Shown: piece by piece, positions 35,125-45,011 of the stretch
How the letters are laid out: the number at the start of each line of letters is the position of its first letter
Position numbering within the stretch: the first letter of the stretch is position 1
Source: Taishania sp037189645
Lineage (GTDB): Bacteria > Bacteroidota > Bacteroidia > Flavobacteriales_D > Crocinitomicaceae
Direction: 5' to 3'
NCBI GenBank assembly: GCA_037189645.1
Contig: JBBCIY010000011.1
Coordinates: 62,001-126,000, forward strand
Length of the DNA stretch: 64,000 nt
Notes under the pieces: generated by a model
Database searches by the model: none
What the model was told of the DNA's origin: nothing
What the model saw: the letters and a program-made list of their open reading frames with translations, nothing else
Translations under genes and position numbers: made by a program

Positions 35125-36636
35125 TTAATACACCTCCAGGACTCCGTACATATCAATGAGCTGGTAGTCGTAAATATCTTTTCCCGTAATCAGAAATTTG
35201 TAATTGAACGTATTCGAAGGCTTCAAAACGTACATCGTGATCAGTGATGAGAAAGTAGTATTGTCGAACTCGCAGAATACGATGCTTTTCATCCCCTCTT
35301 CATAGGAAACGGCATATTTCCCGGCAATCACTCCTATATGCTCTCCCACAGCCAGATTGAATTCGATCTGCGTGTCTTTCTTCAATTCGTAATAATAAGG
35401 CTGGTTTCCCGGGTTGTTATTGAACACCACGAGCTGGACCGTATACCCGGATTCATTCCTGAAAAACGCAGGTTTTCCGTTCTTTTTATCGGAGAGCGAA
35501 GCAAAGCCTTCCGGAAGCGAAGATGTCGTGATCTTTTTTGTCTCGTTCTTACAGACAGCTTCCGAACGGATTGTATCAGACGAGAGATATTCTTCCCAGG
35601 TCTTATAAAATTCATGCACGGCTGGGTTGGAAATCGTTTTGCGTGCATCTACCATCAGCTCACGGCCTTCGATATACGGATCGTCGACCTCAAGGTTAAG
35701 AATCGGCTCAGGCTGGATGGTTTTCATTAGTGAATCAATGTGCTTCCTTTCTTCGACTGTAAATTCCGTGAATGATGACGCTGTTTCCTTTTCCTGCGGT
35801 GTCACCTGCTCACTCCATGGTCTGAAAACGATCAGCCAGGTTACCATTCCTGCAAACACAAGCAATCCAATGGTTGTCAACAAAGGTTTCAGGCGAATTT
35901 TCGACTGCCTGTGCCCTTTATTCTCCACTGTAAACACGCCGCTTTTCAAGTCGTTCTGAAAATTGGAAAGCTGCGTAAGGTGTTCGGGATTCAGCCGCAG
36001 CTGCTGTAATTGCTTCACAATCCAGTTGGCCATTCTCAAGGTGCATCCTTTCGACTCCAGAATCCTGAAACAGTTTTCCACGTATGCGATGACATGCGCG
36101 TAAGAACGCTTTGAAAACGAATTCAGGGTCCCGATCACCTGTTCATTCACCACATCATGAATCACCCCGACCAGCTGATCTTCCGTCACGTGCTTCTGAT
36201 TTTCTAATTGGTGGATCGTGGTAAACAGCAACTCTACTTTTTCATGGATGACCTGCTCTACGATGGCCCTGGAATCCGGTTCCAGAAGGACGATGTATTC
36301 GAGGGTTTCATCAAGTCTGCCGCTCTCTGCCTGCTTCAGTAAAGGGGAAAACAAGAATGGAGTGATAAAATCCCTGAATTCCGGGAAGAGCGTATGCTCC
36401 TGTATTTTCATCTTATCAGAAAACCGAATGGATGTGCTCCCTTCTCCCAGTATTTCCCGCACTTCTCTCCATTGCTCAATCCACCCGATGAATATAACTG
36501 CATTCGGCCGCTGGAGATAAACTAAAAATTCCCTTAGCGCAACGTCATCCGCTGACAACAAAAAACGATCCGTTTCTTCAAACCGGAATGGTTCGCCAAA
36601 AATCCTGCTTAGCTCAGCATGAGAATAATAGTTCAT
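35125..36636 (-). CDS. Membrane protein of unknown function with cytosolic helical and periplasmic parts
   Basis: A 503-residue protein; the longest frame starts with TTG four codons further out, but the ATG of MNYYSHAEL is more natural. Residues 1-240 are helical and soluble, one membrane helix (TTIGLLVFAGMVTWLIVF) lies near 255-272, and the rest is exported beta-rich sequence ending in DIYDYQLIDMYGVLEVY. No family recognised. The topology resembles envelope-spanning scaffolds or anti-sigma proteins, but the N-terminal part lacks such motifs. Confidence 0.55.
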   Translation of the reverse strand: MNYYSHAELSRIFGEPFRFEETDRFLLSADDVALREFLVYLQRPNAVIFIGWIEQWREVREILGEGSTSIRFSDKMKIQEHTLFPEFRDFITPFLFSPLLKQAESGRLDETLEYIVLLEPDSRAIVEQVIHEKVELLFTTIHQLENQKHVTEDQLVGVIHDVVNEQVIGTLNSFSKRSYAHVIAYVENCFRILESKGCTLRMANWIVKQLQQLRLNPEHLTQLSNFQNDLKSGVFTVENKGHRQSKIRLKPLLTTIGLLVFAGMVTWLIVFRPWSEQVTPQEKETASSFTEFTVEERKHIDSLMKTIQPEPILNLEVDDPYIEGRELMVDARKTISNPAVHEFYKTWEEYLSSDTIRSEAVCKNETKKITTSSLPEGFASLSDKKNGKPAFFRNESGYTVQLVVFNNNPGNQPYYYELKKDTQIEFNLAVGEHIGVIAGKYAVSYEEGMKSIVFCEFDNTTFSSLITMYVLKPSNTFNYKFLITGKDIYDYQLIDMYGVLEVY

Positions 36637-36666
36637 GTTAATTACCAATTAATTCGGCCCACAGCC

Positions 36667-38262
36667 TTAAAAACTTGCCAGTGCTTTCTGTACTTCTTTG
36701 TCAAACTGGTTCATTACGGTATAATAACCGTTCTCCGTCCATATCTGACGCGCTATTTCCGCCTTGAGGAAATTCCTGATCAGCTCTTTGCTTGTTTTCA
36801 GGTCCTCCTGGGTTACTCTTACTTTGAATTCTTTTTCGCTGAATGCTATAAAATCATTCAAAAGCTTGTCCGACACCTGGAAGGAATGGATATACTCCAC
36901 CGGATTTTTCCATTTATTATACTTCCCGCTGGCATATTCGAAAGCAAATGCCTGGAATGACATCGTATAACGCAACTGAGTCAGCAGCCAGCTGTTCCCA
37001 ACTGTATCGAGCGGAACAAACACATCCGGCATGATCCCTCCACCTCCGTAGACCACCTTTCCTTTCGGAGTCGTGAACTTCAGGGAATCGACAAATTTGG
37101 ATGAGTCGGGTGCATACAGTTCGCCATTGTCGTACCGTTCGATCCGGTCGTGGTAATAATCTTCGATATTTCCGTTGTACGGCTTCTGGATGCTCCTTCC
37201 TGTCGGTGTGTAATACCTGGCAACTGTCAGGCGCAGGCTGCTGTTGTCGCGCAGTTTCATATCTTCCTGTACAAGCCCCTTCCCGAAGCTTCTTCTCCCG
37301 ATAATCGTCGCTCTGTCCTGGTCCTGCAATGCCCCGGCTACGATCTCGCTTGCCGATGCGGAGTTTTCGTTGATCAGCACAGCCACTCTGGTATTTTCCA
37401 GCACTCCGTCGCTCGTTGCTCTGTATTGCCGTTCTTTCGCGTGTTTTCCTTTCGTGGAAACAATGATTTTGTTATCCGCTAAAAATTCATCGGCCACTTT
37501 GGTAGCACTCTGCATTACTCCTCCCGCATTGTTTCGCAGGTCCAGGATCAGCTTTTTCATTCCCTGCGCTTTCAATTGTTCCGCAGCGCTTCTGAATTCA
37601 TCGCCGGTTGTTACGGAGAACTGTTCAATTTTGATAAATCCCGTCTCCTTGTCAATCATATAGGCAGAAAGAACGGAGTAGATCGGGATTGTGCCCCGGA
37701 TAATTGATTTGCTGAGCTTCTTGCCATCGCGCAGGATCTCCACTTTCACTTCCGTATTTTTCCTGCCTTTCAGCTTTGACATGATGTCATCGTTCTTGAT
37801 CTTCACACCCGCGACACTTTTACCGTCTACCTTGATGATCTTATCTCCGGCCTTTAACCCTGCTCTTTCAGATGGTGAATCAACGATCACATTTGTCACA
37901 CAGACCGTATCACGGATGATAAAAAACCGTACACCGATCCCTGAAAATTCTCCCTGGATCTGCTCATTGGCCAGTTCCAGGTCCTTTGCCGAAATATAAT
38001 TGGAATGAGGGTCGAGCTTGTGCAGCATATCGCTGATCGTCTGTTCCAGCAGGTCTTCCCTGTTGACACTGTCCACGTAATGATTGTCAATGATATCAAT
38101 GATATCCTGGATCTTCTGGGAATTGGAATTACCATACCCTTTACTGAATCCCATAAAGGACGTTCCCGGCATCGCCATCTGGCGTCCGAAAAAAATGCCC
38201 AATGCCAGCGCAGCTCCGATCAGTACCGGAGTCCAAAGCCGTAAATTACTGTTATTTTCCAT
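36667..38262 (-). CDS. S41 family C-terminal processing peptidase
   Basis: A 531-residue secreted or membrane-anchored serine protease: N-terminal signal anchor (about residues 11-27), PDZ domain (about 103-180; GIGVRF, GLKAGDKIIKVDG) and protease domain with S303 in NENSASASE and K328 in RRSFGKG, 25 residues apart as in Tsp/CtpA. Cleaves C-terminal segments of periplasmic substrates. The gene overlaps the upstream dCMP deaminase gene by 11 bases. Confidence 0.92.
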   Translation of the reverse strand: MENNSNLRLWTPVLIGAALALGIFFGRQMAMPGTSFMGFSKGYGNSNSQKIQDIIDIIDNHYVDSVNREDLLEQTISDMLHKLDPHSNYISAKDLELANEQIQGEFSGIGVRFFIIRDTVCVTNVIVDSPSERAGLKAGDKIIKVDGKSVAGVKIKNDDIMSKLKGRKNTEVKVEILRDGKKLSKSIIRGTIPIYSVLSAYMIDKETGFIKIEQFSVTTGDEFRSAAEQLKAQGMKKLILDLRNNAGGVMQSATKVADEFLADNKIIVSTKGKHAKERQYRATSDGVLENTRVAVLINENSASASEIVAGALQDQDRATIIGRRSFGKGLVQEDMKLRDNSSLRLTVARYYTPTGRSIQKPYNGNIEDYYHDRIERYDNGELYAPDSSKFVDSLKFTTPKGKVVYGGGGIMPDVFVPLDTVGNSWLLTQLRYTMSFQAFAFEYASGKYNKWKNPVEYIHSFQVSDKLLNDFIAFSEKEFKVRVTQEDLKTSKELIRNFLKAEIARQIWTENGYYTVMNQFDKEVQKALASF

Positions 38263-38695
38263 CTACTATTTCCTCTATTTGTACGACTTCTATACCTGAG
38301 CTCTTTAAAAAAGAGACGCCCTCCGTGTCTTTATAATTCATTGAATAAACCACCCGCTTGATTCCAGCCTGCAGAATCAGCTTGCTGCAATCCTTGCAGG
38401 GAGACAATGTCAGATACAACGTTGCACCTTCACAATTATTGGTTGATTTCGCAACTTTTAAAATAGCGTTTGCTTCCGCATGCAATACATACCAGTATGT
38501 TTCCCCGTTGTGGTTCTCACAGCAGTTATCATAACCGGAAGGAGTTCCGTTGTACCCGTCTGAAATGATCATGTCATTTTTTACGATGATCGCCCCTACT
38601 TTCTTCCTGGTGCAATGTGACAGCTCCGACCAGCTCTTCGCCATTTTCAGGTAGGCGATGTCGTAGCGCAGCTGTTTGTCTGTTTTATTATCCAT
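38252..38695 (-). CDS. Deoxycytidylate (dCMP) deaminase
   Basis: A 147-residue Zn-dependent deaminase converting dCMP to dUMP for thymidylate supply. Zn ligands and the catalytic Glu are seen in HAEANAIL (about residue 79) and LSPCKDCSKLI (about 104-114); the NGTPSGYDNC loop (about 47-56) is typical. Start placed at the ATG of MDNKTDKQ, three codons inside the TTG-initiated frame. Overlap with the S41 protease gene suggests co-translation. Confidence 0.9.
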   Translation of the reverse strand: MDNKTDKQLRYDIAYLKMAKSWSELSHCTRKKVGAIIVKNDMIISDGYNGTPSGYDNCCENHNGETYWYVLHAEANAILKVAKSTNNCEGATLYLTLSPCKDCSKLILQAGIKRVVYSMNYKDTEGVSFLKSSGIEVVQIEEIVDGK

Positions 38696-38895
38696 ACGTT
38701 GCAAAAATAAGAAATCATTTGTATTCGGTTTTCAATTGACAATGGTTTAATGACATTACGGGCGCAACCGTTCGTGACGCATCATTTCACATTTTGTCAT
38801 TCTTTTCATTTCACTCAACCAACCAATCCGTTTACTCAATCGTTATTAAAGTGGCACAAATATTGAATACCTTTAGAAAAATAAATCTAATTGCC

Positions 38896-39066
38896 ATGAA
38901 AAAAGCGACCGCACAACACACACGACTGACTTCACTGAATGGTCAGGAAAAAGCAAATCCGTTGCGTAAAAGCCTTTCATCTTTTGACGAAGCTTTAAAA
39001 GGCCTCGGTGTTACCCAGCGCAAAAAAGAGAGCAAAAAAAAGAAAGAGCCAGCTTCCAAGGTGTAA
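38896..39066 (+). CDS. Small basic protein, 56 residues, unknown
   Basis: A frame starting MKKATAQHTRLTSL and ending in a Lys-rich tail (QRKKESKKKKEPASKV). The longer upstream extension has no good start. It sits alone between divergent/convergent neighbours with a TACCTTTA box 27 bases upstream. The charge and length fit a nucleic-acid- or ribosome-associated protein; no family recognised. It ends three bases before the convergent barrel gene's stop. Confidence 0.5.
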   Translation: MKKATAQHTRLTSLNGQEKANPLRKSLSSFDEALKGLGVTQRKKESKKKKEPASKV

Positions 39067-39069
39067 CTC

Positions 39070-41499
39070 CTAGAAGTCTCCTCCGCCATTGTCAGTTTCT
39101 TTTGGCAGTTGCTTTTGAGAAAATTCCATTTTCCCGAATTTATATGTCAGTGTCAGGTACACGCGCCTTGTCTGAAAGTCAAAGTTCGAATATTGCCTCA
39201 GATCCGGCTGGTTGATCCTCATCTTAAATCCTTTGATGTCAAATACATCGGCCAGCTTCAGTCCCACCGTTAATTTCCGGTCGAAGAACTGCTTCTGGAC
39301 TGAAATATCCACGAAATTCCACAAATAGATTGTTCCCTGTGCCGTTACTCTCGGAGCGTTGTACGTTGCATTCAGCTGAACGGTAGCTGATCTTTTCCAG
39401 AAATCAACTGCTCCCGTATATTTCAGCCCCCAGTTGAATCCCTGGTTATTCCAGTCAGACCCGACAGCATCGTTCTTATAATCAATATAATTACCGTTGA
39501 ATGAAATGGTATTTCTCCACCACGAAACAGGACGCACCTGGTACACCAGCTCCACTCCTACTGTCTGGCTCTGGTCCAGGTTCGCCATGGTTACAGCTGC
39601 CGTATTGTCATCGTAGAAGATTTTTACACGCTGGATGACATCTGTCGTATGCCTGTAATAAATACTTCCCGTAACCGACATAATATTGAACGTTTCGGTA
39701 TATCCCAGGTCAAACGAGTTGATGAACTCCGGTTTCAGGTCGGGATTTCCCGTACGCAGGTTAAAAGGGTCGGAATAATTCGTGAACGGGTTCAGGTCTC
39801 CGGAACTTGGCCGGTTGATCCGGCGGGAATACCCCAGGCTGATCTCGGACCTTTCGCGCACAGCATACCGCACATGGGCAGAAGGATACAGCTGGGCGTA
39901 TTCCTTTGTGAACGTCTGGGCTTTGGAAAGCAGCCGCGGATCCTGGAGTACATACTCTCCTCTTAATCCGACCTGGTATTTGAATTTTCCCAGTTCCTGC
40001 CCGAATACACCGTAAGCGCTGTACACATTTTCATTATACGTATAATCATACGTTGCGAACGTATCGGTAACGTGTTCCTGCACGGCATAGTCGTAAGAAG
40101 TCGACCAGGAATTCAGCTTTTCATCTCTCAGAATTGCCTTGGCACCTACTTCATAGCGCGCTTTTATTTTCGGGATAATGCGTTCAAAATCGGCCTGTGC
40201 CGTGAAAATGCCATTGTTGACATCTGAATACTGGTTCTGATAGATCGGGTTAACAGAGGACGGTGCTCCTCCGAAAACAGCGTAACGTTGACTGAAAATA
40301 CCATTCTCAGAACGGTCGGACAATGAATAATTCGCACTGGCAGAAAATTTTCCCAATTCATCTTTCAGGTTGTGCGTGAAGTAAGCATTCATATCTATTC
40401 CTTTCCGGGAATCCGGTTCTTCCGATAATCTCACCCACTCATTTGTTACCGATTCCGAAGCAATGTACTGCTTGTTGAACTGTTCCCCGGTTCTCCTTCT
40501 TGTGGTCAATTGTCCGTTAGCGGAAATTCCCAGTGTGCTTTGATTGCTCATGTACCAATCCAGACCGATGCTCCCGAGATGCCCTCTTTTAAAATCCGTT
40601 CCGAAACGCTCCTGGTTCAGGGTCATTACAGAATCCTGCCCTATGACACGATCAATGTCACTGAAATTGTTCCGGTATCCTTCCATGTAATCAAATGCAT
40701 ACGAACCATACACATTGATCTTGTCATTCCGGAAGCTCAAAGCTGCGTTCAGTTTATGATCATGTCCCGGGATACCTCCGGTAGCTGAAACCTGGCCGTT
40801 GATTCCCCGGATCTTATTCTTTTTAAGCACAATGTTGATGATTCCCGATGTACCATCCGGATCGTATTTGGCAGATGGATTCGTTACAACCTCAATTCGT
40901 TCAATGGAACTGGCCGGAATGCTGCCCAGCAGATCTCCCCCTGAACCTGTCAGGGCGCTCGGCTGTCCGTTGATCAGTACCGTTACACTTCCTTCTCCTC
41001 TCAGGGATACCCTTCCCTCCTCATCCAGTGTAATGGAAGGAATGTTGTTTAACACCTCGTCTGCTGACGCACCACGGGCCGCAACATCCTGGTCAATGTT
41101 GTACACTTTCTTATCAATTCCCGCGCTCAGCACTTCCAGCTTGCCAACAACCTCTACTCCCTGAAGCTCTTTTAAATTCATCGGTGGCAACACAACCTTT
41201 CCAACAGAATAAACCGGCTGTCCACTGATCCTGATCCCACTGATCTGTTTGTTTTCGTATCCTGCAAAGGAAACAACAAGGTAATAATTCCCTCCGGAAA
41301 CATTCTCCAGGATAAACTTCCCTTTTTCATCTGTGTAAACACCTCCTTTTACGGTAGAGTCTTGTTCAGAGAACAAACGCACAGAAACAAATTCCATCGG
41401 GTTGTTTGTAATACTGTCCGCAACTTCACCTGATAAGGTCGTCTGCCCGGTCACAACATGGGAAATAACTGCAAAAAGCGAGAGAAAAATATACTTCAT
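39070..41499 (-). CDS. Outer-membrane beta-barrel family protein (TonB-dependent-like)
   Basis: An 809-residue protein with signal peptide (ends near VTGQ), an N-terminal carboxypeptidase-regulatory-like domain (about 20-105; SGEVADSITNNPMEFVSV), a plug domain (GASADEVLNNIPSITLDEEG near 137-156; IERIEVVTNPSAKYDPDGTSGIINIVL about 193-219) and a long beta-barrel ending in FGKMEF plus a polar tail. This is the OMP_b-brl_3 type of the TonB receptor clan. Unlike SusC it has no SusD neighbour; the substrate is unknown. Confidence 0.85.
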   Translation of the reverse strand: MKYIFLSLFAVISHVVTGQTTLSGEVADSITNNPMEFVSVRLFSEQDSTVKGGVYTDEKGKFILENVSGGNYYLVVSFAGYENKQISGIRISGQPVYSVGKVVLPPMNLKELQGVEVVGKLEVLSAGIDKKVYNIDQDVAARGASADEVLNNIPSITLDEEGRVSLRGEGSVTVLINGQPSALTGSGGDLLGSIPASSIERIEVVTNPSAKYDPDGTSGIINIVLKKNKIRGINGQVSATGGIPGHDHKLNAALSFRNDKINVYGSYAFDYMEGYRNNFSDIDRVIGQDSVMTLNQERFGTDFKRGHLGSIGLDWYMSNQSTLGISANGQLTTRRRTGEQFNKQYIASESVTNEWVRLSEEPDSRKGIDMNAYFTHNLKDELGKFSASANYSLSDRSENGIFSQRYAVFGGAPSSVNPIYQNQYSDVNNGIFTAQADFERIIPKIKARYEVGAKAILRDEKLNSWSTSYDYAVQEHVTDTFATYDYTYNENVYSAYGVFGQELGKFKYQVGLRGEYVLQDPRLLSKAQTFTKEYAQLYPSAHVRYAVRERSEISLGYSRRINRPSSGDLNPFTNYSDPFNLRTGNPDLKPEFINSFDLGYTETFNIMSVTGSIYYRHTTDVIQRVKIFYDDNTAAVTMANLDQSQTVGVELVYQVRPVSWWRNTISFNGNYIDYKNDAVGSDWNNQGFNWGLKYTGAVDFWKRSATVQLNATYNAPRVTAQGTIYLWNFVDISVQKQFFDRKLTVGLKLADVFDIKGFKMRINQPDLRQYSNFDFQTRRVYLTLTYKFGKMEFSQKQLPKETDNGGGDF

Positions 41500-41718
41500 T
41501 ATTATTTATTTCAAAAAATAAAGGTACTGGTCACAAACCGCTGAACCAGCAAACTATCCTGTCCGGTCTTTATAAAAAACGAACTGCGAATATAAGATGT
41601 TTCGAACAGAATACCTCACTGGTCTGTTGCCGGTAAAACAGTTTTAACAAAAAACTAACAGACTTAAATAATTGCCGAGAAAAAGGCTGTGTTCAGGAAA
41701 AAATAATAATTTAGAGCT

Positions 41719-42312
41719 ATGAGAATCCGTTTATCCTTATTGATACTTGCCAGTTTTGTGCTGACCGGGTGCCCGGACGGTATGAACAGAACCAAGACTG
41801 AGATCGAAAAAAACAACCTGGATCTGCCCAACCCTGTTTTCGTCAATAAGCTGGGCATCCGCTTTGGAATATCAGAAATCTTTGAAGAAAATTCCTATTA
41901 TAGCTTTACTGCAAAAACAGATGAATCTGTCAGCTTTATAGCGCATGACGTTTCCCTTCACCTGGGAATTGACAAGTACAAGCCCGAAGAAATCCAGGGA
42001 ATAAAATACAAAGAAGACAGTGAAAACCTTTCCGACCTGGATGCGTTGCGCGATTATTATGCAGATAAACGCTATTCTTCGCTTGAAAGCGCTGTCGTTT
42101 CAGAACCGATCGAGCTTTTTTCCAGAACGGGAAAAAAAGGCTGGATGCAATCCGTTGAGGAAACCGGCAGTGACGAAATATACAACCTGCATTACCTGAT
42201 CGGAACAATTGCCTACAAGGGCAATTTCTATGTCTTTCAATTCGTCGCGGGAAAGAAGAACATGCCCTATCTCATGGACGATTTCCTGGAGATCATAAAA
42301 TCTGTCAGCTGA
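41719..42312 (+). CDS. Hypothetical lipoprotein
   Basis: A 197-residue lipoprotein: signal peptide with lipobox VLTGC (Cys at about residue 16). The mature domain is alpha/beta and ends in YLMDDFLEIIKSVS; no family recognised. Its stop overlaps the NUDIX gene start by one base (TGATG), so both are on one transcript. A partial TAATTTAG box lies directly upstream. Confidence 0.65.
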   Translation: MRIRLSLLILASFVLTGCPDGMNRTKTEIEKNNLDLPNPVFVNKLGIRFGISEIFEENSYYSFTAKTDESVSFIAHDVSLHLGIDKYKPEEIQGIKYKEDSENLSDLDALRDYYADKRYSSLESAVVSEPIELFSRTGKKGWMQSVEETGSDEIYNLHYLIGTIAYKGNFYVFQFVAGKKNMPYLMDDFLEIIKSVS

Positions 42313-42944
42313 TGACCCCCGAAGATTTTCTGAAACGTATCCGTACCTCACTTGATCATCCTTTACCAGGAATTAAAGCGCATCAGCTGCTAACTCCCGG
42401 TAAACGCCCCCTGACAAGAGAAGAAGTAGAATCGATTACTGAATACAGGGAATCCGCCGTTGCGATCATTTGCTACCCGTTCTCAGGCGACGTTCATGCA
42501 ATATTGATCCAGCGTCCGCAATACGAAGGAACCCATGGAGGACAGATCAGTTTTCCGGGAGGAAAATCCGATCCAGGTGACCCGAGCCTGGAGCATACTG
42601 CAAGGCGGGAAGTCATGGAAGAAATCGGATGGGTGCTTTCCGACGCGGATTATTTAGGAGAGCTCACCGAACTGTTCATTCCGGTAAGCAAATTTTCCGT
42701 GCAGCCTTTTCTTTATTACTGCGGGAAGTCGCAGCCCTTTATCCCCGATCCACGTGAAGTTGCCGGGATCATTCATTTCCCGGTTTCCGAACTGAACACA
42801 GAATCGGTCATTAAAACCACAACGATTAAGATGTCAAGCGGGATCAGCCTGAAAGATGTTCCGTATTTCGATATCGATCAGCACATTGTATGGGGAGCAA
42901 CCGCCATCATCCTGAGCGAGTTGCGTGAAATGCTGAAAAAGTAA
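42312..42944 (+). CDS. NUDIX hydrolase, CoA pyrophosphatase-like
   Basis: A 210-residue NUDIX enzyme. GGQISFPGGKSDPGD (about residues 76-90) precedes the Nudix helix REVMEEIG (about 99-106), the arrangement of NudL-type CoA diphosphatases that hydrolyse CoA or oxidised CoA to phosphopantetheine and 3',5'-ADP. Substrate is inferred from this pattern. Overlaps the upstream lipoprotein stop by one base. Confidence 0.85.
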   Translation: MTPEDFLKRIRTSLDHPLPGIKAHQLLTPGKRPLTREEVESITEYRESAVAIICYPFSGDVHAILIQRPQYEGTHGGQISFPGGKSDPGDPSLEHTARREVMEEIGWVLSDADYLGELTELFIPVSKFSVQPFLYYCGKSQPFIPDPREVAGIIHFPVSELNTESVIKTTTIKMSSGISLKDVPYFDIDQHIVWGATAIILSELREMLKK

Positions 42945-42945
42945 T

Positions 42946-42998
42946 GTCAATTTATGATTTATCAATTGACGGTCTGAAACAGTGAGCCTTTTTCAGAC
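42946..42998. other. Two stem-loops between convergent genes
   Basis: GTCAATT/AATTGAC (42946-42952 with 42964-42970) and GTCTGAAA/TTTCAGAC (42972-42979 with 42991-42998). No long T tract follows either, so termination is only a possibility. Confidence 0.35.
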
Positions 42999-43007
42999 AA
43001 TGACGCG

Positions 43008-43760
43008 CTATTCCTTTTTCAGCCATTTTAAAAAGGATGTCATTTTTTCCTTACTCACAATGATCTGTTCATTGAACGGGAATTTAAGGTTGACCAGGTA
43101 TTTCCTTGTCAGGAAAGTAGTCACATCCTTAACCGATTCCCTGTTGACGATAAATTGCCTGTTCGCCCTGTAAAATGAGCCTCCCAAAAGCTGATCCAAT
43201 TCATCCAGGCTCTTGTTGATCATATAGCTCATGCCATCATAGGTTCTTAAATACACCGATTCATTCCGGATGTAAACCAGGGCGATCTCGGTTACTTTCA
43301 ACGGGATGATCTTCTCTTTGTGATGGACCAGGATAGAAGAGTTGGAGGATTGGGGGATCGAATCCATCGATTGAGAAAAATTCCGGATCCCGGAAGTGAA
43401 CCCGGCCTGCAGGGTTGAATAACGCTGCAAGGCTTCCGCAATGCTGTTTTCGGAATAAGGTTTGAGAACATAGTCAATCCCGTTGGCCTTAAATGCTTCC
43501 AGGGCGTATTCGTCGTACGCGGTGCAGAAGATGACAGGAGTATTGATATCAAATTGCTTGAATATATCAAAGCTCAGGCCGTCACCAAGCTGGATATCGC
43601 TAAAAATAAGGTCGATCTGCTCTTTCCGGGAAAAAAAGTCTGTTCCCTCCTGTACGCTGGAAAGGTGGGCGATGATCTCAATGCCGGGATTTACCTTTTT
43701 CAATATGTCCATCAAATCCTCAGCAGTCAACTGCTCGTCTTCAATTACGACTACTTTCAT
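43008..43760 (-). CDS. LytTR family response regulator
   Basis: A 250-residue response regulator: receiver domain (acidic E7/D8, phosphoacceptor D55 in LIFSDIQLGD, Lys in YVLKPYS near 100) and a C-terminal LytTR DNA-binding domain (about 150-250; VYIRNESVYLRTYDG, SFYRANRQFIVN). Partner kinase gene lies directly upstream, overlapping by 20 bases. Targets unknown. Confidence 0.92.
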   Translation of the reverse strand: MKVVVIEDEQLTAEDLMDILKKVNPGIEIIAHLSSVQEGTDFFSRKEQIDLIFSDIQLGDGLSFDIFKQFDINTPVIFCTAYDEYALEAFKANGIDYVLKPYSENSIAEALQRYSTLQAGFTSGIRNFSQSMDSIPQSSNSSILVHHKEKIIPLKVTEIALVYIRNESVYLRTYDGMSYMINKSLDELDQLLGGSFYRANRQFIVNRESVKDVTTFLTRKYLVNLKFPFNEQIIVSKEKMTSFLKWLKKE

Positions 43761-44808
43761 TGGGAATAAGTTTTAAGCTGACAATAAAAGCGCTGTCCGT
43801 TTGTAAAATGTGAATTTCTTCCTGGTACAGGATCCGGTAACGTTCCCGGAGGTTTGTTAGCCCGTTGCCTGTAGACGTTTCAACATTTTTCTTCAAACGA
43901 AGATTATTTTTCACTACGATCCGGTCGTTTTCAGCATAAATCGCGATCAGTAACGGATATTGCTTCGTCAATTCATTGTGCTTGATCGCATTTTCCAAAA
44001 GCGGCTGAAGGGAGAAGAACGGTATGAAATACTTTCCCAGGTATGATTCAGGAACATCCACCTGGTATTGCAATGCTTCTCCAAACCGGATCTTCTGCAT
44101 GTCCATGTAGTTTTTGCAAAGCTTCAGCTCTTCCTCAATGGGCACCACATCCGTTCTGTGCCCGGAAATAGATGCACGTAAAAAATCCGAGAGCTGGATC
44201 AAATAATTCTCAGCTACGTCAGGTTGCTTTTTGATCAGTGATTTCAGGGTATTCAGGGCATTGAACAAAAAATGCGGCTGGATCTGCTGTTTCAGCAACT
44301 GGTTGGTTGTTTCCATATTTGCCGACTGCAAACGGACAACTTCCAGTTCCGATTGCTTCGTCGCATGAGCCAGAATGACAAACCGGTGAAAAAAATGCAC
44401 AGTAGTATAGATGACCGTGGACAGGAACGGGATAAAAACAAAAATTTTCCAGCTTCTGTAAATCTCCACGATCCGCTCATCATTCAACCCCTGCGGTAAG
44501 AAATTAATTTCCATCAGCCACTGCGAAACAGATGTCGTGATCGATACAAACACAATCGTAACCATGATCCCGTATATGAATTTTACACGTTCATCAAATG
44601 TTTCAGCACGCCTGGAGATAAAAACGTACAACCCGATGTTGATCAAAAAACATCCGTAAAAATGAAGAAAGGCCATAATGGTCCTGAACAGGATAATTTT
44701 CAAATCATTTTCCATTACATAAATGCTGACAAACGCCGTCAGCATAATGAACAGTGAAAACTTGAAGCTGTACCTATATAAGTCTTCTATCGGTATTTTA
44801 TACTCCAT
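43741..44808 (-). CDS. LytS-type sensor histidine kinase
   Basis: A 355-residue membrane kinase with four hydrophobic segments (about residues 13-33, 38-64, 79-98, 120-142), followed by a coiled stretch and the His_kinase domain with phosphoacceptor H179 in QIQPHFLFNALNTL and an ATPase segment (LLENAIKHNEL about 265, then NGLTNLRERY). No periplasmic sensor domain of size is present, so the stimulus may be sensed in the membrane. Partners with the overlapping LytTR regulator. Confidence 0.9.
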   Translation of the reverse strand: MEYKIPIEDLYRYSFKFSLFIMLTAFVSIYVMENDLKIILFRTIMAFLHFYGCFLINIGLYVFISRRAETFDERVKFIYGIMVTIVFVSITTSVSQWLMEINFLPQGLNDERIVEIYRSWKIFVFIPFLSTVIYTTVHFFHRFVILAHATKQSELEVVRLQSANMETTNQLLKQQIQPHFLFNALNTLKSLIKKQPDVAENYLIQLSDFLRASISGHRTDVVPIEEELKLCKNYMDMQKIRFGEALQYQVDVPESYLGKYFIPFFSLQPLLENAIKHNELTKQYPLLIAIYAENDRIVVKNNLRLKKNVETSTGNGLTNLRERYRILYQEEIHILQTDSAFIVSLKLIPNESSRN

Positions 44809-44875
44809 AAAACAAAGGTATATTATTTCAAATTAACGTAATTCTATAAATACGTTCAAACGGACAAAATGTTAA

Positions 44876-44910
44876 TTGTACTTCAATTTAAGACTTTTAT
44901 ATTAAATTTG
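44876..44910 (+). promoter_or_regulatory. Putative promoter of the T9SS type B protein gene
   Basis: TTG at 44876-44878 and TAAATTTG at 44903-44910, with a 24-base spacer, about 100 bases before the ATG at 45012. Confidence 0.45.
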
Positions 44911-45011
44911 CCACTGTTTGAAAAGACATACAACCTTATCGCTAAAAATTTCGTTTAGTAAAAGGTATTTAATCTTGAAAACGACTTACAGAACTTAATT
45001 TTAACCATCTT

